64,000 nucleotides of DNA from CBDFNC01 sp965249895 (GTDB lineage Bacteria > Pseudomonadota > Gammaproteobacteria > Enterobacterales > CBDFNC01): contig CBDFNC010000005.1 in NCBI GenBank assembly GCA_965249895.1, positions 930,001 through 994,000 of the forward strand. The letters are read 5' to 3'. The notes beneath the pieces were generated by a model, which was not told the DNA's origin, did not search any database, and was given only the letters and a program-made list of their open reading frames with translations. The position numbers were made by a program, and so were the translations under genes. The first letter of the stretch is position 1. Each line of letters opens with the position of its first letter. Below, in pieces: positions 1 through 7,432 of this stretch.

Positions 1-1449
1 GAGTTAGGTGTTACACGTGGTGATCGGGTGGCCATTTACCTGAACAAGAGCCTTAAATCACCCGTTGCAATATATGGCGTAATGCAAGCAGGCGCCGCCT
101 ATGTACCATTGGATCCCAGCGCCCCACTAGCCAGATTAAGTAAAATACTCAGTCACTGCGGAGTAAAGGTGATAATCAGCCAACCACAAAAACAGGCTGA
201 ACTTAGCACCTTGTTGAAGCTAGCAAAAACAGTTATCACCGCTGTTGGGGTGACCGAAACCTCACCCGGAGTTACCTGGATTTCCTGGCAACAAGTCTCC
301 AGCGCCCCCACAGGAATACAAGTACGGGGAAAAGCCACAGATCTCGCTTACATTATGCCCACCTCGGGCTCAACCGGAGAGCCAAAAGGTATTATGCACA
401 CACAGGCAAGCGGCCTTAGTTACGCCAAACTTGCCAGCAGTACTTACCGGCTTAAGCCACAAGATAAACTAAGCAACTTTTCTCCGCTGCATTTCGATAT
501 GTCCACCTTCGACTACTTTGCCGGTCCACTGTCCGGCGCCTGCACCAGTATTATCCCGGAAGCATACACCAAGCTGCCGGCCAGTTTATCTCAGCTTATC
601 GAAGACGAGCAGTTAACCATCTGGTACTCAGTGCCCTATGCCCTTATTCAATTATTGCTGCGCGGCGCATTGGAAAAACGCAACCTTAGTCGGCTACGCT
701 GGGTACTCTTTGGTGGCGAGCCCATTGCTCCAAAACACCTGTTTGGCCTGATGAAACACCTGCCTAAGGCCAGGTTTAGTAATGTATACGGGCCTGCGGA
801 GGTGAATCAGTGTTGTTATTACCATGTTCCCAGGCAACGAATGAACCCTATGCAAGCAGTGCCGATTGGCAAACCCTGGCGAGACACTCAGGCGATAATT
901 CTGGATAACGCAAACCGTCCCTGCCCACCCGGAAAAACCGGCGAGCTGGCTATCAATAGTCCTACCATGATGTCCGGTTATTGGCGCCAGGAACAACAAA
1001 ACAAACGCTGTTTCTATATCACTCAAAGCAACGAAAAATACTACCGAACCGGCGATTTAGTGAAACAGACGAACGACGGAAACCTGCACTATCTCGGCCG
1101 AAAAGACCGGCAAATAAAGATCCGCGGCTATCGTGTTGAACTGGATGAAATAGAAGCCGTGTTATTAACCCACCCACAGGTGGAAGCGGCAGGGAGTTAC
1201 TCCGTCCCCATTCTAGGCATTGGACCCGAGCTGGAAGCCGCCGTGCTGGTTAAGGGCGACGTGACTTGTGAAGAGCTGCACGCCTTCAGCGCCCTCTCCC
1301 TACCCTGGTACGCGTTACCAAGACAGGTGTTGATCTTAACATTCTTACCCACCACAACCACAGGAAAAATCGACCGCCGAGCCCTGACACTACAAGCACT
1401 GGCGGCGCAGGAACAGCGCCGGCCGTTAAAAAAAGGTAAGGATGCATGA
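1..1449 (+). CDS. Stand-alone amino-acid/acyl adenylation (A) domain protein, 5' end outside window
   Basis: This is an ANL-superfamily adenylating enzyme that should activate a carboxylic acid as its AMP ester and load it on the carrier protein encoded next. The reading frame is open from base 1, so the gene starts upstream and the GTG at 28 is only an internal codon. Visible motifs are A3 (TSGSTGEPKG), A5 (NVYGPAE), A7 (YRTGDL), A8 (GRKDRQIKIRGYRVELDEIE) and A10 (TTTTGKIDRRAL) with the catalytic Lys. It has no condensation or carrier domain. The layout, a free A protein plus a free carrier, recalls prolyl- or D-alanyl-carrier ligases. A hand-read pocket code (about DMFYLGVQCK) matches nothing I recognise, so the substrate is open. 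The stop overlaps the next start (ATGA). Confidence 0.9.
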   Translation, partial: ELGVTRGDRVAIYLNKSLKSPVAIYGVMQAGAAYVPLDPSAPLARLSKILSHCGVKVIISQPQKQAELSTLLKLAKTVITAVGVTETSPGVTWISWQQVSSAPTGIQVRGKATDLAYIMPTSGSTGEPKGIMHTQASGLSYAKLASSTYRLKPQDKLSNFSPLHFDMSTFDYFAGPLSGACTSIIPEAYTKLPASLSQLIEDEQLTIWYSVPYALIQLLLRGALEKRNLSRLRWVLFGGEPIAPKHLFGLMKHLPKARFSNVYGPAEVNQCCYYHVPRQRMNPMQAVPIGKPWRDTQAIILDNANRPCPPGKTGELAINSPTMMSGYWRQEQQNKRCFYITQSNEKYYRTGDLVKQTNDGNLHYLGRKDRQIKIRGYRVELDEIEAVLLTHPQVEAAGSYSVPILGIGPELEAAVLVKGDVTCEELHAFSALSLPWYALPRQVLILTFLPTTTTGKIDRRALTLQALAAQEQRRPLKKGKDA

Positions 1450-1682
1450 AACAAACTATCCATCGCTTTATCAGCGAAGAATTGTTAAGCGGCCAGGTTC
1501 AACTCAGCGAAGACGCCGAACTGTTGCTTTCCGGACTGGTGGATTCCATCGGAATAATGCGCCTGGTGATGTTTTTGGAAGACAGTGCTGATATTCATAT
1601 TCCGCCCGAAGACGTCACCATAGAAAACTTCGTCACCATTACTACCATTAACGCGTATATGAGAGGGAGGGGCAGCGAATGA
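1446..1682 (+). CDS. Free acyl/peptidyl carrier protein
   Basis: This 78-residue carrier protein is the size of a discrete ACP/PCP. The phosphopantetheine attachment site is Ser34 in SGLVDSIGIMRL, followed by the usual helix and an acidic stretch. It presumably accepts the acyl group activated by the preceding A protein and presents it to the condensation domain of the large synthetase. Its ATG overlaps the upstream TGA, and its own TGA overlaps the ATG of a micro-ORF at 1679, so the genes are translationally coupled. The last 25 codons are the source of the segment repeated twice downstream. Confidence 0.88.
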   Translation: MKQTIHRFISEELLSGQVQLSEDAELLLSGLVDSIGIMRLVMFLEDSADIHIPPEDVTIENFVTITTINAYMRGRGSE

Positions 1683-1834
1683 ACCAGCCAACCACCTTTT
1701 CCCTAACTCAAAGCCAGTCCCTGCTATTGACAGCGCAGCGATTACTTTATCTCCCACCCGAAGACGTCACCATAGAAAACTTCGTCACCATTACTACCAT
1801 TAACGCGTATATGAGAGGGAGGGGCAGCGAATGA
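1679..1834 (+). CDS. Chimeric micro-ORF 1 (51 aa): NRPS N-terminus joined to ACP C-terminus
   Basis: This 51-codon frame begins like the synthetase at 1983 (MNQPTTFSLTQSQSLL) and then runs into the carrier protein's tail (PPEDVTIENF to MRGRGSE). It keeps a strong ribosome site (GAGGGAGGGG) and starts inside the carrier's stop (ATGA). Its own TGA overlaps the ATG of micro-ORF 2. It may be a recombination relic, or a translated relay that keeps ribosomes moving to the synthetase. Whether a peptide accumulates cannot be judged from sequence. Confidence 0.5.
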   Translation: MNQPTTFSLTQSQSLLLTAQRLLYLPPEDVTIENFVTITTINAYMRGRGSE

Positions 1835-1986
1835 ACCAGCCATCGGCGTTAACCCTTACCCAAAGTCAGGCCCTGTTATTGACAGCGCAGCGATTAATTT
1901 ATCTCCCACCCGAAGACGTCACCATAGAAAACTTCGTCACCATATCTACCATTAACGCGTATATGAGAGGGAGGGGCAGCGAATGA
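1831..1986 (+). CDS. Chimeric micro-ORF 2 (51 aa): diverged NRPS N-terminus joined to ACP C-terminus
   Basis: This frame is built like micro-ORF 1 and has the same length, the same ribosome site and the same ATGA overlaps at both ends. The last overlap is with the start of the large synthetase at 1983. Its N-terminal half (MNQPSALTLTQSQALL, then TAQRLIYLPP) differs from both the synthetase and micro-ORF 1. This suggests it came from a paralogous condensation-domain start, not from simple slippage of the adjacent gene. No known function. Confidence 0.5.
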   Translation: MNQPSALTLTQSQALLLTAQRLIYLPPEDVTIENFVTISTINAYMRGRGSE

Positions 1987-4900
1987 ACCAGCCAACCACC
2001 CTTTCCCTAACTCAAAGCCAGTCCCTGCTTTGGACTGGTCAGCAACTGTTACCCGAGTCGCCCCTGTACAACATGGTGCTGACTTTCGATATATATGGAG
2101 AGATAAACAGCAAACTATTTTGTCAGGCCTTTCTCGCGCTCACACAAAGCAGTGATAGCTTACGTACAGTGTTTAAGCCGTGTCAGGGTCACCCTGAGCA
2201 AAGGGTGTTGGAAACAATGAACCGGCCACCCACCCTGCTGGACTTTAGCAAACACCCCAGGCCACAAAAATCAGTGCAGGGATGGCTTAAAAAGCGCAGT
2301 CGCGATCGGTTAGAGCTGACCCAATGTTGCTTCGACTCCGCTCTGATTAAATTGGGGGAAAAGCATTTTTTTTGGTACCTGAACCAGCACCACTTGATCA
2401 CGGATGCCTGGGCCAGTTCGTTGATTTATCAGCGCATGGCCCAGTTCTATCGGCTCGCGTTAACTGGCAAACTTGACCAGGCGCCAACGCTACCACAATA
2501 TATGGAGTTCGTGGGCTTTGAACAAAGCCAAAGACCAGATAAGGAACAAGCCAAAGCTTACTGGCAACAGCAACAAGAAACCACCGCTAGTTTACATTTC
2601 TATGGCCGAAAACCAGCAAGGAAAAAACCAGACAGTTTCAGATTAACCCTGCCACTCGGGCCAACGCGAACCTGGCGGCTCAAGCTATTGGCAGAGCAAA
2701 AAGGCATTCGTAGCCTGAATCTGCATATGACCCTGTTTAATCTGTTTGCGACCGCACTTTTCAGCTATCTATTTCGAGTCACCGACTGCGCTCGGTTGGC
2801 CCTGGGTTGCCCGGCTCACAATCGTCACACTATGGATTTTAGAAATACCATAGGGCTATTTATGGAGTTGTTTCCATTACATACCGAGCTGATAGAGCAG
2901 GAGACCTTCCGGTCTTTACTCGGCAAAGTCGCTGCCGCAGGCCAGGGATTCTTTCGTCACGCCCAGCCCGGTAGCAGCAGCGCCGAAAGCAGCCGTCAGT
3001 TTCAGGTGGTGATGAACTATATTCACGCCACCTTTCCAAGCTTTAACGAGTACAAGGTTAATCCTGCTTGGGTCCACCCAGATTGCAGCGACCCAAGCCA
3101 TCTGCTCAGATTACAGATCCACGACTTCGAAAACAGTGGCAATATCGTCCTTAATTTCGACTTCAATCTGGCCAGTTTTAATAAACACCAGGCTAAATCG
3201 GCCCAACTGCACTTTCTTAGCCTGCTTGATGCATTTATCCAGGACCCGGATCTGCAAATCATCAAGGCTCCATTGCTGGCGTTTAGTGCGCAGGAAGAAA
3301 CCCTCGCCGGGACAAGACCGGTCAAACAACCTGTTGCTCAGGCACACACAGTGCTTGACCTATTTGATCAACAGGTTAACAGATATCCCAATAAGCCAGC
3401 GTTACGGCAAGAAAACAAGTGTCTCAGTTACATTGAATTGGACCGAGCGTCCCGAACCCTGGCGACCTACCTGGTTGAGTTCAATCGAGATAAAAACCTG
3501 CCAATTGGTCTGTGTTTACCCCGCTCTATGGACATGATCATCGCCCTGATCGCCATTTTACGCGCCGGCACCGCTTACGTGCCCTTAACCCCTGATTTAC
3601 CAGACAAGCGTCTGGACTACCTGATAGAAGATACGGGTATCGAGCTGGTACTGACTTATAGGGACCTTAAGGAAAAATTCAGCCCTCAGCAGAGTTGTTT
3701 GTGTCTGGATTCTACCTGGGATAAACCTGAGACAAATCACCTGCCCCGGGTCAGCTCAGCCGATCTGGCTTATATCCTGTATACATCGGGTACCAGCGGT
3801 ACGCCCAAAGGGGTGGAGGTGCTACATCGAGGTTTATTTAACTATGTTTCGTGGGCACAAGATACTTACGCAAGCACCCCTGGCCTCACCTTTCCCCTGT
3901 TCACCTCGTTAGGTTTTGATCTCACGCTAACCAGTATCTTCGTCCCATTAACTTCTGGTGGCAGTCTGGAGATCTATTTAGAGCAGCAGCCTAAAGATCT
4001 CAGTGTCTTGCAAGTGTTTACTGATAACAAGGTGGATGTGGTTAAATTAACACCGGCTCATTTAAGCCTGCTACAAGGGTTGGACCTGAGCCAGAGCCGG
4101 ATAAAAACCCTTATTCTGGGCGGAGAGGCTTTAACCAGTCAACTTGCCAGAGCCATTACAAGCGCAATGGCTCCTGACGTCAAAATTTACAACGAATATG
4201 GCCCGACAGAGGCTGTTGTTGGCTGTATGATCCATCGGTTTAACCATGAGCAAGACACCGGCAGTAAGGTCCCCATAGGCAGCGCAATCCCGGGCGTCAG
4301 CATCTATTTACTGGATGCGGGCCTTAACCCGGTCCCACCCGGCGTGACCGGGGAAATCCATATCTGTGGCGCTTCATTGGCCAGAGGTTATCTTAATCTG
4401 CCTGAACTGACTAAACTGGCCTTTGTTGACAACCCACATAATCCCGGCCAAAAGATGTATAGCAGTGGCGACCTGGCCCGCTATAACGCTAAGGGAGAGC
4501 TGGAGTATCTGGATCGCAAGGATAAGCAGGTTAAGTTTAACGGCGTCCGCATAGAGCCAGGGGAAATTGAAGCTCAACTGTTACAGCACCCGCTTATTGA
4601 ACAGTGTACGTTGCAGCTGGTCCACCAGCGGCAAAAAGATCCCGAGCCCAAACAGCATTGCACCCGTTGCGGCTTGCCTTCCAATTACCCGGGCAGTAGT
4701 TTTGATTCCCGGGGGCTGTGTCATTTGTGCAGTGATTTCGATACCTATCAGGACAAGGTACAAGCTTATTTTAAAGACTTACCACAACTCAGGGCTTTGT
4801 TTCGCAACATTAGTAACAACAGGCGCGGCGATTTCGATTGCCTGATGTTGCTCAGTGGCGGTAAGGACAGCTCCTACGCCCTTTACCAGTTGGCAAAAAT

Positions 4901-7418
4901 GGGCCTTAAGATTTATGCCGTAACCCTGGACAACGGGTTTATTTCCGATGGCGCCAAAGCCAATGTCAGCCAGGCCGTGACCACCCTGGGTATTCCCCAT
5001 ACCTTTGTCACCACCCCCTATATGAACGAGATCTTTAAAGACAGCCTGAAACTGCATTCCAACGTCTGTCAGGGCTGCTTTAAAACCTTGTATTCACTGG
5101 CGCTTAAAATCGCCCATAAAAAGTCAATTCCCGCTATCGTAACAGGCCTTTCTCGCGGCCAGTTTTTCGAAACCCGGTTAACCCCTGAACTGTTTAAAGA
5201 CAATGAAAACTCAGAAATAGACCAGACGGTGCTCAGCGCACGTAAGGCTTACCACAGAATGGATGATCTGATCAGCCGACGACTGGACGTGAAGTTTTTA
5301 CAGGATGATCGGGTATTCGAACAGATCCAGTTTATCGATTTTTATCGCTACTGCGATGTGTCATTACATGAGATGCTGTCTTTCCTTGAGCTGCACGCGC
5401 CCTGGATCCGCCCGCAAGATACCGGACGCTCTACCAACTGTCTGATCAATGATGTGGGTATTCATATTCACAAGCGCAAGCAGGGATATCATAACTACGC
5501 CTTACCCTATAGCTGGGATGTCCGCCTTGGCCATAAAAGTCGCGACCAGGCACAGGCAGAGCTAAGTGATGATATTCAGTTGGATAAAGTATATGAGGTA
5601 CTGAAAACCTTAGCGTATGACGACGAGGCATTTTTTCAACATGGGGAGAATACCAAGCTAACGGCCTATTACATCGCATCTGAACCATTAAATACTACCG
5701 AGTTGCGGCAATTTCTCAGCAACGCTTTACCCGCAGAAATGCTACCGAGCTACCTGATCCAGTTAGCCGAGTTTCCACTGACGCGCAACGGCAAACTGGA
5801 CGTCGGTGCATTACCGGATCCCCTCATACACAGAGATAACTTACCCCGTACGCTAATTCAGGCCAGCAGCCTGATGGAGAAACAACTAGCTGACCTATGG
5901 CGCAACGTTTTGCAGCTAGATCGGCTGTGTATTCAGGATAATTTTTTCGAGTTAGGCGGGGATTCCATCGCCGCGTTGCAAATCGTTGCCGGCGCGCGGG
6001 ATAAAGGTATACACCTTGCCCCGGATCAGCTGTTTACCCATCAAACTCTTGCCAGCTTGGCAAAGGTTGCAAGGTTTAAACAGATTGCCAATGAGCCTGT
6101 ACAGTTACCCGGCCAAATCCCCCTTACTCCCATACAAAACTGGTTTTTCAGCCTGAAAACCCCTAACCCTGATCACTGGAATCATGTCCAGTGGTTCGAT
6201 GTGGATATGTCTATCACCGCCGCTGAAGTAAGTGAAGCGCTAAACAAGCTAATGGACTACCACGATGCACTGAAACTTAGCTTCACACAGTCAGCCGGGC
6301 AATGGCGGCAAGACTTATCCGACACAAGTAAGGAACCCGCTTTTTACTCTGTGGAACTATCCGGGCTCACGCCATTACAACGTAGAGAAAAGCAGTCCCT
6401 GCTGCTCGAGTTACTGTACGCAGATATAAATATAAAGCAGGGTAAGCTGTTTGCCGCCGCCTTGCTGACTCAGGCCGAGAGTAAGTCCAATCGGCTCATA
6501 GTGGTAATACATCACTTGGTGATGGACAGTCTTTCCTGGCTTATTTTGCTGGATGATCTCGGCAGCCTTTTATCCCAGCCTTCGGTGAGGCTGCCTGCAA
6601 AAACGGCATCCTTAACAGCCTGGGGACAGTATTTAAGCGGCCGATTACAGCCAGCCTTGGCAGAAAAAGATTACTGGGAACAACAGTTAACCGGTAGCAG
6701 TATTAGCACGCCGCCGGCCAATACCCTGTGCAGCTCTGCCGAGCATTTTTCCTTTGAACTCACGCTTTCCAATGAACTCCGCGCCCCCGTCAATGAGATT
6801 TTGTTGTACGCCTTAACCCTCGCTTTGTCTGCGCAGTACCATAGCCAAAACATACGAATCGATACAGAACATCACGGCAGAGAGGTCCTCTCTGGAGAGC
6901 TCAATGTATCTCGCACCCTGGGCTGGTTAAGCAAGCTGTATCCCTTGACCCTGAAGGTTAATGGCTCGCAACGACTGCCACAACAACTAACCGACTTTGA
7001 GTCCCAGCTAATGCAGGTCCCCAACAAAGGCCTAGGCTTTGGCCTGCTGTGCCAGCACGAGATCATCAAGCACAAGCCTGGCGGCCCGGTGCTTTTTAAT
7101 TATCTCGGCCAGCAAAGATCAAACAAAAGTGCTTGTCTAACCCCCAGCGGACCACTCGTACTGGCCAGAGACCCGGCAGCTCCCCTTTGCTACGCCCTGG
7201 AACTACACGGCTACCGGGAACAACAAAAGCTGGTTCTTGGGCTGGTTTACAGTAACACCCACTGCCAGTCACAAGAGATAGCCGACCTGGCGGGCCGGAT
7301 CATCAGTTATATGAATAAGATCATGGCGTTAAATTTTATACAGGCGAAAGAATACGAACTTGCCAGGCTCAAGCCGAATGATTTGGACAAATTGGCTAAT
7401 TTGCTCAGGAAAATTTAA
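1983..7418 (+). CDS. NRPS module: C-A-PCP-E with a PP-loop amidotransferase-like domain inserted in the A domain
   Basis: A 1,811-residue synthetase. The C domain (about 1-440) has active-site QHHLITDAWA. The A domain starts near 455, with TSGTSGTPKG near 600, NEYGPTE near 739 and A8 (RKDKQVKFNGVRIEPGEIE) at 844-863. An insert of about 335 residues follows: a CTRC...CHLC zinc ribbon near 893, the PP-loop LLSGGKDSS at 956-964 and VCQGC near 1028, as in WbpG/PseA-type N-acetyl-sugar amidotransferases. A9/A10 (LPAEMLPSYL, NGKLDVG) resumes near 1240-1275. A PCP (LGGDSI, about 1325) and an epimerization domain (HHLVMDSLSW, about 1510) finish the chain. The hand-read pocket code, about DLTKIGEVGK, is the classic Asn code. 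Inference: it activates Asn, the insert modifies the amide or carboxyl by ATP-dependent chemistry, and the E domain gives the D form. Confidence 0.93.
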   Translation: MNQPTTLSLTQSQSLLWTGQQLLPESPLYNMVLTFDIYGEINSKLFCQAFLALTQSSDSLRTVFKPCQGHPEQRVLETMNRPPTLLDFSKHPRPQKSVQGWLKKRSRDRLELTQCCFDSALIKLGEKHFFWYLNQHHLITDAWASSLIYQRMAQFYRLALTGKLDQAPTLPQYMEFVGFEQSQRPDKEQAKAYWQQQQETTASLHFYGRKPARKKPDSFRLTLPLGPTRTWRLKLLAEQKGIRSLNLHMTLFNLFATALFSYLFRVTDCARLALGCPAHNRHTMDFRNTIGLFMELFPLHTELIEQETFRSLLGKVAAAGQGFFRHAQPGSSSAESSRQFQVVMNYIHATFPSFNEYKVNPAWVHPDCSDPSHLLRLQIHDFENSGNIVLNFDFNLASFNKHQAKSAQLHFLSLLDAFIQDPDLQIIKAPLLAFSAQEETLAGTRPVKQPVAQAHTVLDLFDQQVNRYPNKPALRQENKCLSYIELDRASRTLATYLVEFNRDKNLPIGLCLPRSMDMIIALIAILRAGTAYVPLTPDLPDKRLDYLIEDTGIELVLTYRDLKEKFSPQQSCLCLDSTWDKPETNHLPRVSSADLAYILYTSGTSGTPKGVEVLHRGLFNYVSWAQDTYASTPGLTFPLFTSLGFDLTLTSIFVPLTSGGSLEIYLEQQPKDLSVLQVFTDNKVDVVKLTPAHLSLLQGLDLSQSRIKTLILGGEALTSQLARAITSAMAPDVKIYNEYGPTEAVVGCMIHRFNHEQDTGSKVPIGSAIPGVSIYLLDAGLNPVPPGVTGEIHICGASLARGYLNLPELTKLAFVDNPHNPGQKMYSSGDLARYNAKGELEYLDRKDKQVKFNGVRIEPGEIEAQLLQHPLIEQCTLQLVHQRQKDPEPKQHCTRCGLPSNYPGSSFDSRGLCHLCSDFDTYQDKVQAYFKDLPQLRALFRNISNNRRGDFDCLMLLSGGKDSSYALYQLAKMGLKIYAVTLDNGFISDGAKANVSQAVTTLGIPHTFVTTPYMNEIFKDSLKLHSNVCQGCFKTLYSLALKIAHKKSIPAIVTGLSRGQFFETRLTPELFKDNENSEIDQTVLSARKAYHRMDDLISRRLDVKFLQDDRVFEQIQFIDFYRYCDVSLHEMLSFLELHAPWIRPQDTGRSTNCLINDVGIHIHKRKQGYHNYALPYSWDVRLGHKSRDQAQAELSDDIQLDKVYEVLKTLAYDDEAFFQHGENTKLTAYYIASEPLNTTELRQFLSNALPAEMLPSYLIQLAEFPLTRNGKLDVGALPDPLIHRDNLPRTLIQASSLMEKQLADLWRNVLQLDRLCIQDNFFELGGDSIAALQIVAGARDKGIHLAPDQLFTHQTLASLAKVARFKQIANEPVQLPGQIPLTPIQNWFFSLKTPNPDHWNHVQWFDVDMSITAAEVSEALNKLMDYHDALKLSFTQSAGQWRQDLSDTSKEPAFYSVELSGLTPLQRREKQSLLLELLYADINIKQGKLFAAALLTQAESKSNRLIVVIHHLVMDSLSWLILLDDLGSLLSQPSVRLPAKTASLTAWGQYLSGRLQPALAEKDYWEQQLTGSSISTPPANTLCSSAEHFSFELTLSNELRAPVNEILLYALTLALSAQYHSQNIRIDTEHHGREVLSGELNVSRTLGWLSKLYPLTLKVNGSQRLPQQLTDFESQLMQVPNKGLGFGLLCQHEIIKHKPGGPVLFNYLGQQRSNKSACLTPSGPLVLARDPAAPLCYALELHGYREQQKLVLGLVYSNTHCQSQEIADLAGRIISYMNKIMALNFIQAKEYELARLKPNDLDKLANLLRKI

Positions 7419-7432
7419 CCGGGGACCGACTT

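Larger units (their letters stand above)
1605..2030 (+). repeat. 152-bp tandem repeat fusing the ACP tail to the NRPS start (three junction copies)
   Basis: The 3' end of the carrier gene plus the 5' end of the synthetase gene occurs three times. The motif CCCGAAGACGTCACC begins at 1605, 1757 and 1909, and the start ATGAACCAGCC lies at 1679, 1831 and 1983, so the period is exactly 152 bp. The carrier-tail halves are nearly identical. The synthetase-start halves differ, the middle copy most (MNQPSALTLTQSQALL against MNQPTTLSLTQSQSLL). As 152 is not a multiple of three, each copy closes its own short frame. Confidence 0.95.
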
